64,000 nt of DNA from Aphelenchoides besseyi. Its lineage: Eukaryota > Nematoda > Chromadorea > Rhabditida > Aphelenchoididae. Shown here piece after piece: positions 45,512-59,441 of the stretch (the stretch's first letter is position 1; every line of letters begins with the position of its first letter). A program made the position numbers and the translations under genes. The notes beneath the pieces were generated by a model, which was not told the DNA's origin, did not search any database, and saw only the letters and a list, made by a program, of their open reading frames with translations. The DNA is taken from assembly GCA_024699855.1 (NCBI GenBank), contig JAMPIQ010000001.1:11780001-11844000 (forward strand). The letters are read 5' to 3'.

Positions 45512-48504
45512 TAATTGAGAAGTTGAGTTTAAGGACTGTGAATAAGTAGATCCGAATATCCGAGACACGAAACAGGATGGCGCGACAGCGAATGAAACAT
45601 GCAATTGACTCAACTCTTCGTCCGACCGCCTTGGACGATCTCCCAAGACGCATGTTTTTTTTATCAACAGTTAGAAACGATGCGACAGAAAGCAGTGTTT
45701 GCGTGAAGTTTTGATGCTCGGACCGGAAACCGCGTGTAATAAAATCAAGCACAATCCGCTTGGTGCGAATTTCACAGTAAAGAAGCATTCTTCGAAAGTT
45801 CCTGTGGACCTAAGTGCGATTCTGACAATCAAAACAGAAACCGACTTATCAGACAAGCAGTTTTCCTTTTGGTCCAACTCCAAAAATAAACACTTGCCTG
45901 AGGGATGTTTATTGCAAAAAACAAAGAAGCCCAAACGGAATGTGCGGAAAGTGACCGACAGTTTTCGTACCACGAGTTTCAAACCTCGAGAAACCAAAAG
46001 TCCACTGAACACCAAACGGGAATCCCACTTTCGGTTCTCTTTTTCTGTTAGCGCATGATCGATGGCACTAAATGGAATGGGCAGGTGTTGTTTTACACTC
46101 GGACTTCAGAAATAGCCCCATTATGATTAATTAGCGTAGAATTAGCGTCGAATTATTATTCATGAACTTTCGATAGAAAGCCACAAAGGGAAGCTCTTAA
46201 CCAATCTCACTCGTCAAAAATCAAATTCCCATAAAATCGAGTGACATGAATGTGATACAAACGTTAAATCTGTCAACCAAAAACGACAATTTCGAATGGA
46301 ATTTTGTTTCAACGAGAAGCTTAAAACAAAGATTATGAGTTTCTACATCTCCGTTTGATCTGTCATGGCCACAGAGTGACTGTATTCGAGGTCAAAAACA
46401 AGTTCGCTCCAATTGAGGGCTTGTTACTTGAACGCAAATTAACGACTGAAACATCAGAGATTCTCATTGGAAGCGGAAATCCCAATGCACAACTCAACTT
46501 TACGAATCTCAGAAACCGCTTGCAAACTTAACGAAATCCACAGTCTAAAAGCCGAAATCCTAACACAATTACTAGTGGACAGTCCGCTTTTACTCTTCAA
46601 AATCAGTGTTGCAACCAAAAGCATTCGAAACCCAACGGGATTAGGTTTGTAAAGTGCATTATCACATAGCGAAATGCGACTTACAAGCTCTTCGAATTCG
46701 TCGGCTAGATCACCCACCTGGTAACAAGTATTGACCGTAACGAGCTACAGGTCGAGTTTGTTGCGTTCTTCTCAGTGCCAACTTCTCCCGCTGGTTCTCC
46801 ATATTGTTTGAGGAGTGAAATCTCGAAGTGGGTTGTGCGAATCCAATCGACTCGTCTTACTTAAAGACGCTTTTTAGGATAAGGACGACACAAATGGTTT
46901 TGTTTTTTCTTTTGCCGCTCTTCGGCCACGCTTTTGTGGCATCGAAGAAGGATGATATTAAAATTTCGCTTCTTCATTCTTTGCTTCTTTGTTTTTGACT
47001 TCAAACAACTCGTCGCATTTAAAGTGGACATATGTGCGGAACAAAAGCCCCGGGTTAGGTCATAAATTTCGAGGATGAGGAATGACTCCTCCGTATCGCT
47101 CACTGTCATCGCGTGTCCAACGAGTAATCACTTAGCGAACAAATCGCCGACAAACCGAATGCTAAGAACGTAAACCGTGAAACTTTGAAACAAAAATTAA
47201 CAACCAACTACTCACATGTTGGGAATTGAAACACAAAGATGAAGGAAACTGAGGAAAATAAACGAGTTTGTTTACATTCAAAACTTTTTCTTTTGCGTTT
47301 CGAAGGCGTTGATGCGAAATTCCGCTTTAAGTCGTAAACTGAAAATATGAAAACGTGAGTGAAAATACGATCCGGCAAAATTGAAACCTCCGATTTCGGT
47401 CTCCGCGTCAACGAGTAATCGATTAAATCGAATTTCCTCCACTCCAATTCTTCGGACAGCTAACCGTTGCCAACAGTCGATGACCGTTGACTTAAAATCG
47501 GACACACGATTCAATTATTTGGCTTTCTATCCAAAGAGCACAAGTTTAACGATGAGCTCAACATTAGACTTTTAAACAACAACGACCTGAAATAACATGA
47601 TCGATCATCAAAACATCGAACAATAACCGGAGATTAAAGTGTTTAGGAACTTCAATCCCCGTATACAGACGTATTTTCAAACGTAAAATTCAAAGTGAAA
47701 TGACCGATTATATGTTGTCCAATAGTCCGTTGAATAGTCTCTTCAGACATTAATTCTTTATGACAATCTTGAAATCGAACCAGAGAGTATCTTCAATGCT
47801 GCTAAACCCCAAAATGTATCTTCAAATAGCACTCGTGTGTACAAATTTGGAGAAACAGGCGAAAGAACTGTCAGATGTAAACCTGCTGAATACCCGACAG
47901 TCTTCGAATTCATAACAATACAAACGTAAACTCACCTGCAAATCGTATCTTGACCCCTTTTTCACCGCTACCATAACGCATTTTTTCGCTTATCGAGGAA
48001 CGAGTGGACACCGCGCAAGTAAGTTGTTGACTCAATTGGCCACAGAAGGGCCACAAAATTCCCTCGCGTGCCAACCGTTTGCGCCTCCCAATCGATGTGT
48101 TTATTAAATTTAAAAGGAAATTAACTGTTTCGCTCGTAGGAAACCAACAAACTTTGTGCAGAACTTGCGCACTTTTTTACTTGTGATTTTCATAAAGGAT
48201 TTGAAACTCATTTTGTAGTCGTCTCAATGCCATTAACTCTTTGATTACTAGAGGATGACTGTAAAAGTTTCCATTGAAATGACCAATCAACAGATAACAT
48301 TTGCAATTATGGTTTTCAATGCTTGTGATCATAACCACATCGAATTTCTTGGTTATGTCTATTGCAACGTGTTTGAAGTGTACATTAAGAAATTGACAAC
48401 GCGGAAGTCAAACCGATTGGTCGGCTTTCTGCGATTCTTTTCGAACCACTACATCCATTGAGTACCGCTAATCTTCACGAATCTCTTTGACGTAAACGAC
48501 CCAA
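45512..48504. other. Gene-poor 3 kb stretch
   Basis: No gene is supported. The longest frames are 119 codons at 45699-46058 (plus) and 114 codons on the minus strand in the same place, neither with a recognisable domain. It separates the divergent stomatin and the next plus-strand gene, so it should hold their promoters. A neuronal-type stomatin may need long regulatory DNA. Confidence 0.45.
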
Positions 48505-49629
48505 ATGGCTTCATTTCACAGCACGTTCACATTTCGGACCGAAAACGACAAATCTCTCGAACGTACGTGGAAAGAATTGGGTCTTCGTCTACGCCTTTAC
48601 TCCAAATTTCGGTTTGATTACACGTTGTCTTTTTTGTTTTTTATGTCAAGTGGCGTGTTGGCGGTGTCTTTGTGTAATTTCAGGTTGCTAATTGTTTCAA
48701 TATAGAAATCGAAATGTACCGCTTTTTAAGTCGACAAAACTTCAACATCTACTGTGAGAATCAACATTGCAACTTAAGTTGTGGTCTTTTTCACAAGAAT
48801 GACTGCGATATGAGTGGAAAATCGTTGCGCGAACGAAGACGTGAGTTGGCAATCAAAATCTTCCAATTCGAATCGTTTAGCGGTGATATTTCGGGTTCAG
48901 TCTTTGGATTTGGGAAGTCGAGAAATGCCGGAAAACAACAAACGTATGATAGAAACAAACTGATTACCAGATCTTTTGTTTAGCTGCTTATTTGTCAACG
49001 AATTCAGATGGAGAACGTTCCAGCTATTTGAAAGTAGTACCGAATGCAATTGAACCTATTACGCCGCTTACTGTCAGCGGTTCTTCTACAGTTACATTGG
49101 ACGACATCATAGGGAGTGCAAAGAGGAAAATTAGTCAAGACTTCGAAGAGCTGCGTCTTCCGTCTCCAGTAATGATCGAACCAGATGAAAACGAGAATCG
49201 ACATTCCAGAAGTAACTCATCGAGTGACGATAAGCACAATTCGGATTTGTCTTTCCTTCAGAATCTGGTCGACTCTGACGACGACGATTGGCTTTTCGGC
49301 GATCCACCGTCGGTAGTCGAACATGGCGAACAAGAAGATTTCGATCAACTTTTAAAGTACGTCTATTAAATCAAACATTGAGTAGTGAAGGTTTCAGGGA
49401 AACAAAGCCGCCAAAAGATCATTACAGCAATCCGCTCTATCGAGAAGCTGATCCTCTAAACAAAAGACGACGAAAAAACAAAATGAACGACGACGATTCC
49501 TCGTCAATTGACCTGTCAGTTGCGGACATTTCTTTGGTCCAATTCGATTTGGAGCCTAACATCGCAATTTTGCATTCACGACTAGCAGACGATCCGGCGG
49601 ATAGAACACAATACGAAGGAAATCTCTGA
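48505..49629 (+). CDS. Unknown nuclear-type protein
   Basis: Four exons join to about 280 residues. The start is MASFHSTFTFRTENDKSLEQ, then a small Cys/His cluster (IYCENQHCNLSCGLFHKNDC) that could bind zinc. The middle is Ser- and Asp-rich (DSDDDDWLFGDPPSVVEHGE). Then comes KPPKDHYSNPLYREADPLN followed by the basic run KRRRKNK, a plausible nuclear signal. The end is DRTQYEGNL. I do not recognise the family. Matched splice phases (gtacgt, gtgagt, gtacgt donors) support the model. Confidence 0.6.
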
Positions 49630-49756
49630 TCATATCCACTCATACATTTTACTCGATGATCTCATAACAATAAATAACAAAATCTTAAATTGAAGAGGCT
49701 AATCGCTGAACACTAACTACGAACTATCTAAAACAAGAGGAATCTATGCAACAATC

Positions 49757-50791
49757 TTAAATGTAAGGCGGTTTGAAATCGGCACCAGCAGGGATGTAGG
49801 AGTTCTCGTTTCTACACATTAAATAACGGGAAGCACGTGGATTGAACATCCGTTCACCACGATGTGATGCCATGTGGTATGCAAGTTGACTGAAAACAGA
49901 TGGTCGACCATCTTGAACTAAGTAACCAACCGACTATCAGCATAAGATTTACAACAATATTGACAGATGTACGGTTTGCTTCGAACCTCTGAGTAAACGC
50001 GCATCGGATGTCGTGGTTCGAAACCTTTTTCTGCAAATTCCGGCACCGGGAATTCGGCAGGATCGATTGCAGGACGTGAAAATGAACCTAAATATCACAC
50101 GTTGTTAATTGGAGAACTCAAAACCACAAACGTCGAACAGGTTGAGGTTCAGGCAAAGGTGGTGGATTTGCGTGACCTTCTTCGCCGGGATGTGTGTGAT
50201 ATAACAAATCGGTGTATTGATAGAACGTTCTTCCACATTCACATTTGTAACCTTTTTGTTCTAAACATTTAAATTGAGACCACAAAACAACGCGGTCCAC
50301 TTACTAAGATGTGACTTTGCGTGATATTCCAACTCACACATGAAATGAAACGACTCACCGCACTTGTTGCAAACATACGGCTAAAATAAGTTCAGTAGGT
50401 TAACCGCAAAATGAAAATTCAATACCGTGTCAATGTCGTGAACTCGTTCGTGAGCTTTCAGGGTGGTCATGAAATTGAACGTCAAACCACAGAACCGACA
50501 TTTGTAGAAAATGAATCCATTCTTGTCTTTTTCGGTTTGTGGTGGCGGTTCGGCAGCCGACGATACTTCTTCTTCGTCTTCCAAGTTCTGAGCATTTGCA
50601 CTGCTTTTTGCTCCATTGGTTGAGCTCTTTGGTTGTTCTTCGTGGATCACTTGATCCTCGACAACTGGTGGGTCAAGTGGACGAACTTCGCTGGGCCTTT
50701 GCACGGGTGGTGTTATGACTTCTTCGGCAGGTTCAGTGATCCATTGAATCTCCGTTTTGGGCGTCGATTGAGTGGCCGACGAAGATTCCAT
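49757..50791 (-). CDS. C2H2 zinc-finger protein, four fingers
   Basis: An acidic, Pro/Ser-rich N-terminus (MESSSATQSTPKTEIQW) precedes the fingers. Finger 1 is YKCRFCGLTF...LKAHERVH, finger 2 YVCNKCGESF...YHAKSH, finger 3 YKCECGRTFYQYTDLLYHTH, and finger 4 YICQYCCKSYADSRLVTYHM. Finger 3 has C-x-C instead of C-x2-C and may be non-canonical. A Pro-rich linker separates fingers 3 and 4. The protein ends ADFKPPYI. It is probably a DNA-binding regulator. The frame is open upstream of the ATG to an acceptor-like site near 50844, so the N-terminus may be longer. Confidence 0.8.
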
Positions 50792-51827
50792 TGATTCGGA
50801 TTGAGAATTGTCGGGTCGATTTAAACGAAATGTGGGTTCCGGCTAAACAGCGTCCATTAAACAGATCGAATGAGTGGAATACGAAAAAATTTATTTGACC
50901 CCAGAAAACTGACAACTGACAGCAAGAAAAGATGACACGGAAATTAAGCAGAAGATTCTTGTTGGCGATTTTGAATTTGAACGTGAACGGAAACCTCTTG
51001 AGTTGGCTGAAATACGAACGCGGTATTGGCGTCGAAACAATCAGCCGTTCAATTTTTGGTACGAAAAAACATTCTTTTCATGTTTCAATAGAACTCACCA
51101 GGTTGTCTTGTTGATTGGACTCCTGTTTTGTGACCGAATTCTTCTAAAAATTGTTGAACTTAACAAGCCAACGATTGGACATCTGCCAATTCAATGGACG
51201 TGCAGATGCCCTCGGAAAATTACCTCATCTGGAGTCGACATTTTTATTTTGCTTATAAAATCACAAACGTAATACTCGACTATAGCGATTGAGGCGAAAT
51301 GGCCAATCGATTCGACCGGACAGCTGCAACACTACGAACAACCGAACTTCTTCTGCCTAGCCGTCGGCATTTGCGAAGCGAAAGAATTGCGGGGGCTTTT
51401 GAAGTGATTGAGCTCTCGATTTTGACGTTTGTCGCTCCGGAAAACGACGTGGCCAGGCGGTGGGTTAGACCAGCGAGGATTAGTCAGAAGGTGGATTGTT
51501 CTGTTTGTTTTGTTTTTCAACATTCCATAGGGTTCGTTGAACTGAGGGCAATGTATTGCGCACTCAAATTCTTCGAAATGACGTAATCGAACGACAAAAA
51601 GAATGTTGTTTAATTGGACTTTAATGCAGTAGAAGTTTTAATTGTGTCGAAATTGAAGGCGAAAGTAGAAGCATCGAGGGTCAAGAGAGAACAAATTGGA
51701 ACAAAATCTTAATACGTGGGTTAATTGAAAATATTTGAAGTTTTTGGCAGTTTTCTCGAACAGTGAAACAATGCCATTAGACTTTTGGAATTGAAAGTGA
51801 ACAACAATGATATCCGGGTTAGTGTGC
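50792..51827. other. Spacer, no clear gene
   Basis: About 1 kb. Several frames of 60-95 codons exist on both strands, none with domain or splice support. Confidence 0.4.
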
Positions 51828-53106
51828 TCAACGTTCGCTCACGGCAATTGGACTTGGCGAGTGCAGAATACGACGACGATTGTCATCAGAACTCAAACGG
51901 GATCCACGAGATCCATTACAAGACGAAGAAGACTTTTCTGATTGACCTGCAGAACCGAGAGAATGCGCAGAAAATGCGGATTCTAATTCTCCAATGTCGC
52001 CGACCATTTGTTTTAATCCAATTATTTCACCTGAAGTTAAATTGAATTGCTTGTTCTTAACCTCTCGATCACCTTGAACGACCAGCAACTGCGGAAGATT
52101 TCCGAAATCTTTCAGCACCTCGTAACGTCTACAGCCATGAACGATGAGCTTCTTCAAGGCCCGATGTTTGGACAGTTTCTCTACCGTAGCGCGATTAATT
52201 CGTTCAAGATCCAATTCACGGCAATAAATGAACTAAAAACATTGGTCGTGTAATTATTGTGTTCTTACAATTCGTACCTGCAAATTTGGCAATGCATTCG
52301 CCATGTAACTGAACAGCGAATCCGGTAAGAACGAATAGTCCACAGGACGATCAACCAAGCAAACGCGTTCTACTCGTTTTGCACGTTCCGAAAGCAACTT
52401 CAGCAATTCGCCCTGAAATTGAATTCACATATGGTTTTGTTCTTTGATTGTTCGTATGCGTCTAATGCAGACGAGAGAACGTTTTCAATTTCAGATGTTT
52501 TTGTTCGTCAATAAACGTCAGTAACTAATAGCAGACCCAAACTGAGGTAATTAGATTGATTACTTTAACTGGATTTCTCAAAGTTATCGTACGGAATGAA
52601 CGAACTAGTGAGTTAATTCAATTTTAGTTGGAAAACGAGCCCTCGGACGTGTAGTAAAGTCAATCTTGGTTGGTAATACGAATGGCACGTTCGACAAAAA
52701 GATGAGGAACGTGGTTCCTTTGGGACTTTAAGTCGTCAAACAAACCGAAGAACAGTTTTCGCCCAACTTTTTTTGCGAAATACGGAAATCACATTTACAG
52801 AGAACATTTGAGTGTTATGGCACTTACCTCATGTCTATCAAAATGACACGAACAACAGAAGACGTAAACCACATGTCTGTTCCAAAACACAGGTCCATCA
52901 GTGCTCACGTTCACCATGACTTTGTCGTGTCCGGAACTCGGATTCTTTCGGAAAATAACATAAACCCAAACAGGAACATTGTCTGAAGTTAATGGTGTTC
53001 GTCTATGAGGTGCCGACGGAGAAGTTGAACTGTACGTTGGCAAATTTGTTTTGCTGAACATCCCAATTTTGAAATGGACAATCAAATCTGTAATTTGGAC
53101 GATCAT
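51828..53106 (-). CDS. LRR/F-box-like protein, 5' end uncertain
   Basis: The two best exons (51828-52214 and about 52277-52412) read GELLKLLSERAKRVERVCLV, SYMANALPNLQFIYCREL, and HRALKKLIVHGCRRYEVLKD, which look like leucine-rich repeats after an F-box-like helix. A Ser/Arg-rich tail ends PIAVSER. A phase-0 donor (gtaagt at 52827) ends an upstream frame that begins at an ATG at 53106 and includes VPVWVYVIFRKNPSSGH; phases agree, but that exon has no recognised domain. F-box/LRR proteins usually recruit substrates to SCF ubiquitin ligases, an inference only. Confidence 0.45.
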
Positions 53107-54141
53107 TAATTCACCACGTAAAATACACGTCCGACACGCAGATCCAAAACAAACTGAAACCAATGACTAAAGTTACTTGAGCAATGCATTTTCGACTAAA
53201 AAAGGAAAGGACGACCATCAATCTCGCCGCTTTTCGACGACGAAAACTGACGGTCTGTAGCACTTGGGCCATGAACCGAGTCCGGAAACAATTCCACAGA
53301 CTAAAAAATAGAATCGCCATTGTGAACGGAAAGATTATTGGGCTTTGACACCTCGGTCCTTTGACTGGGAGGATTAAGAATCTGAGAACGGAAACTCTTC
53401 AGAGCCCAAAAGAACAAGAGAATACGGTAGAAGACGAAGATTATGCGTTAAAAAAGCAACTTCGTATTCTTCGTCATTTCTCAGATTGAACAGCATTTTG
53501 CACTGGTGGAAGTTTCCGAGTCTTCCGGATGGCCAAACGGACTTCTTTTCGTCGTTCCACATTTCCGAATTGTCGCTGACTGCACAAGCGCATTCAATTG
53601 AGGACCAAACCGGGGCAGTTCAATTGGAGTGCAATTAACAAACGTACAACAAACACTCAGCGTCGACGAGTTCTGGGCACTTCGGTCGACCGTTTCCGTT
53701 CATTTCAACTTGAAAAATGGGACTACAGACTTGGCTTTAGAGCAACACGGTAGTTGAACTCAAAAACGAAAGCGAACAAAATCGATTGGTAATTGAATTT
53801 TGAAGGGACTTTCAGCAAATTTTCCACTTCATGATCACATTTACGACAATTGGAGTAAACGAAACTGTAACTTTGTGGCCGCAAACAATTTTGTCAATTG
53901 TCTCCACACGAACACACCCACTCGACCAAAAACAATCGACGAAATATTTTCGACCCGAAGAACAACATTTCGGCCACGTGTGACAATAAAGTAGCTGGAA
54001 GGACGATTTTACGATCTGAGAACCAGGAACCCAATTTCATATTCAACTAGACCATTAAATTGCCTTTGGCACAGGTTTTATCGGATTTATTGCGACCATC
54101 AGGCAACTGGTTAGCCTACGGGCTTCTCGAGCAGCGACAAT
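53107..54141. other. Spacer, no clear gene
   Basis: About 1 kb. A 62-codon minus-strand frame at 53374-53562 starts MWNDEKKSVWPSGRLGN; it could be a further upstream exon of the LRR-like gene, but no splice chain could be confirmed. Confidence 0.35.
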
Positions 54142-54911
54142 TCATCCAAATCCCACGAATTGGTTGCCGTTCAATTTCACATGCAATACACGCAATTTTC
54201 TTCCGTCTGCTCGATTTTCGTCTATGGATTTGTAGGCGCGACAATAAGAAAACAGCGGAATGGTGTCTGACAAATTCCCTAAGTACTCGAAGCAGTTCAA
54301 TCCCCTCGGTGCTATTCGAACATAAGCAAAGTGAGTGGGGATACGAACAACACTCAATAATTTACCACGAAATGACAACCTCCTGTGGGCCGGCGGCACA
54401 TTCAAAATGTTCACGTGGAAACAAAAATCAAACCGAGCCACGACATCAGTCCTTAGCTCATCAATTACGCGTGGCTTCGACTTTTGACAGACGGAGAAGA
54501 AGAGTTCGGGGCCACGAACTTGGGCCTCCGATCTCTGAGCCTCGTCTGATAAAACCAATCTATTAAACTCGTTGTTGTAAAAACAACGGCCCACAATGAA
54601 CACTTCGACCAAGCGGTCATCAACAAACAAATACGAGTAGAATATGCTTCCAACTAGATATCGAATTTCCGTGGCCACTTCGACTTTCCGTTTTTTCTCA
54701 TCCAAATGACCGCAGGACATAAAGTTGGTCATTTCCGAGCACAAAAAGAAGCGAGGTTCAGGGTCGTCCGGTGTTTCTCTTTCGATCTTCAGATGGACGA
54801 GCGGTCCGAAGCCAAAAACTAAAAGAAAATAAACAAAATTCGCAAAATGTGCCGCCTTCCAGTTTCCAGTCGACCCGTTGGACAATTTTCTCAACCTTCA
54901 ATTAAAGTCAT
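54142..54911 (-). CDS. Long open frame, unknown protein
   Basis: A 250-codon frame without stop runs on the minus strand, the longest unexplained one in this half of the window. It lacks an ATG at its 5' end. A short exon MTLIE (ATG at 54909-54911), donor gttgag and a tctttttag-type acceptor would join it at FGFGPLVHLKIERETPDDPE. Later parts include FLCSEMTNFMSCGHLDEK, LVGSIFYSYLFVDDRLVEV and FFSVCQKSKPRVIDELRTD. The spaced cysteines suggest an extracellular or lumenal domain. Further exons downstream are possible, as a gtaaat donor lies near 54375. No family is recognised. Confidence 0.4.
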
Positions 54912-55631
54912 GCGGATTTTGTTGGCTGTTAACTACGAAATATCCGATTTAATTGCCGTCAATGTTGAAACGTGCGTTCTGGCATTTGAAATCTATTGAA
55001 TTAGTTGGCGAACACAGCTGGAAACATGTCCATTCGCTTGCCAGTGGAAGCGGGGATAATTGCAAAACAAATCTGAGAATTGTAAAGCTCGTGGTTTCCA
55101 TTTTTGGCAGTCTTTTTATCACCGTAGTCGTCTGTACGCATTTCCCAGTTGGACGACCGAAAGATCCTTCAAAAACACCACGTTGTTGTGATGGTCTTTG
55201 AGAGATAAGCAAAAAAATTCGTTGAATTGGTGAACACCATTAAGGAAATGGGCTTTGTAATGCACATTCCGATATCGTTAATAGTCCTTGGCTTTTGCTT
55301 TCGCAGATTGGTCGATACGTCATGAGGTTTAAGAAGTCGAATCTGCAAACAATGAAATTCGTGGGCAGAATAACGTTGAAGTTTGCCGTGCGAATGAAAA
55401 CGTTGCTTGAAGTTTTGGGCGTACCTTTGGAAACCTTGAGCAAGTCTCTTCACTACCACGTTTCTTGCAAAAATGAAAAGAAGAATGGAATTTCAATCGG
55501 CAAAATTTGCAGCGTTAGTCGTAGATTCCTTTTCTTTGGCTAAATGCACCGCAAAGAGAGCGTATACAAGCAGCTGTTGAGAGGGAAGATCCGAGCCCTC
55601 GAATTCGATCGATCCGAGGGTTACATTCGAG
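54912..55631. promoter_or_regulatory. Divergent spacer before the SETD3-like gene
   Basis: About 720 bases with overlapping frames of 80-95 codons on both strands but none recognisable. It probably includes the promoter of the SETD3-like gene. Confidence 0.35.
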
Positions 55632-57369
55632 ATGGCGTTGAAATTGGACGAAAGGAGGGTTGCGGAGCTTTCGAATTTTTGGTCGACGGAGTTGGCCAGA
55701 AATCCGTCAAAGAATCAAAATGAACTCTGGAAAGAACATCTTCTTATTCGTCAGGTTCTTGGAGTTGTTGACGGGGAGGTCTACAATTTTCGTGAAAATT
55801 TCAATCGTCCAGGTAATCATTTTAACATTGCTGTTGCTGATGATTGTGTTTCAGCGAGAGAAGAGTGCACTCCGAGTTTGATGAAATGGCTTGAAGAAGA
55901 AGGAGTCAATATTGGTAGTGTAGCAATTCGGCCCACGGAATTCGGCTACGGACTGTTTGCCATGCGAGAAATAGCGACTGATGATACGATTTTGCGAATT
56001 CCGCGCAAAGTCTTTTTGTCTGTGGATTGTGCCGCTGATTATCCAGAGATTCGGTTAGATGTGCTAAACAACGACGTATAATTGGACGATTTAGAAGAAT
56101 GCAAGCTAATGATTATCTTCTTACCGGAATGCCCAACATTACTCTTGCAAGTAAGTGAGCGAAGGAGGGTAAAATATTAAGAGGCATATTAAGTGATTGT
56201 CGGTTACATGGTTCTGACTGAGAATCCTCGATTCACTCCGTACATCAATTCTTTACCAGACAGCAATTTGACTGCGTTTTTCTTCAGTGAAAAACAAATT
56301 CTTGTATGTTTGTAGATTCCAGTGATTGTATTCTTTTGATTTTAAGTCTCTAAAACCATCGCCAATCTTCGAAGCGACGTTGCTGATGTTTCGTTCGATC
56401 GCTCGTCATTACATTTACTTTGTTCTTCGAATCTACGGAGACGCTGTAGTGAAGGTGAAGCGTCAATGTATTATTGATTCAATGGTTGTTTATATTTTCA
56501 GACAAAGACACCATCACAAACCGAGTACAAGTTTCACAAAAGTCCATTCAACTCCGAGAAGTTCACATTCGATTTCTATCGATGGTGTGTTTCTGTGGTT
56601 ACAACACGGTAATTGGAAGACTTTTAATAGCCTGTTTATGAATGTCGTTTAGACAGAACGTCATTCCAAGTACAGAATACAAGAGCTCAGATGGATTCAC
56701 GTTTCCGATTCCCGCTCTTATTCCGTTGATTGATTTCGCAAACTACCAAATAGATAAAAAGGATTCGGCCGGAATGATTTACGATACGGAATCGATGTCC
56801 GTTTTGATGCACGTTAGGAAACCGATAGCAATCGGAGAAGAAATTTTTTTGGACTACGGACGTCGATCTAACGGTAACTTCCTGGAGCACAATGGATTTG
56901 TGCCGTTAGATGATAACGACAAGGACATGTATGAGATCAAGTTTGGTAGGTTCTATCAAAACAATTACGTTTTTATTACAAAATTTAAGGTTTTCCTAAG
57001 ACTCCCAAAACATTTGAAAAGCAGAAACGTTTGATGGAAAGGATTGTTGAATCGGAGAATGGAGGCTACGAGTTTACATTGCATCGTGAAGGCCTTGAAG
57101 AGTTGGACATCAAAAGAACTGCGTTGTGGTATTTTGCGTCGATTTTTGTGGCCACCGATTTGGACCAAATTAACAGTGCGGAAAACAAAGCGAGAACTCG
57201 AGAATTTCTGTTGCAACGTATACAACTCCTTCAACGTCCCTACAGTACATTGGCGGAGAAAGAAGATGAAACGGCTGATTTGATTAGTAGATACATTTGG
57301 CGGTTGAAAAATAGCGAATTGAAATTACTCAGAATGTACGAAAACAAGATCTCCGCTCTTGAGCTCTAA
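55632..57369 (+). CDS. SETD3-like protein methyltransferase
   Basis: SETD3 methylates a histidine of actin. The N-terminus (MALKLDERRVAELSNFW) is helical. The split SET domain starts with SLMKWLEEEGVNIGSVAIRP and GYGLFAMREI, continues through PYINSLPDSN, FTFDFYRWCVSVV and TRQNVIP, and reaches ALIPLIDFANYQI and EEIFLDYGRRSNGNFLEHNG. A Rubisco-LSMT-type substrate-binding helical domain follows and ends NKISALEL. The block order is that of SETD3 (xRQNxIP, YGxRSNxxFxxHxGF). At the cofactor motif, where SETD3 has CNHT, this protein has ANYQ. The paralog SETD4 is a less likely alternative. About nine exons. Confidence 0.8.
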
Positions 57370-57597
57370 ATCCAGTGGCCATTTTCTTTTCATATCTCTA
57401 AAACGTTGTTGTGCCTTTTGCTTTCCGCTTCGTTATGTTGTTCTGTATATGCTATGAACTGTTTAATCGACTGATTCATACCACGTCTTTCATACTAATC
57501 GAACAGGAAATGATTAGAAAATCTAATGAAGTTATAAAAACATTCTAAATGAACAACGGGTATTGAGTGAGATGATTCCTAATCGATTGAAAGGTCT

Positions 57598-59441
<1,844 letters not shown>

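Noticed and set aside
54060..54566. 168-codon plus-strand frame opposite the 250-codon frame
   Set aside because: It lies antisense to the longer frame and its translation has no domain or splice support; taken as a shadow.
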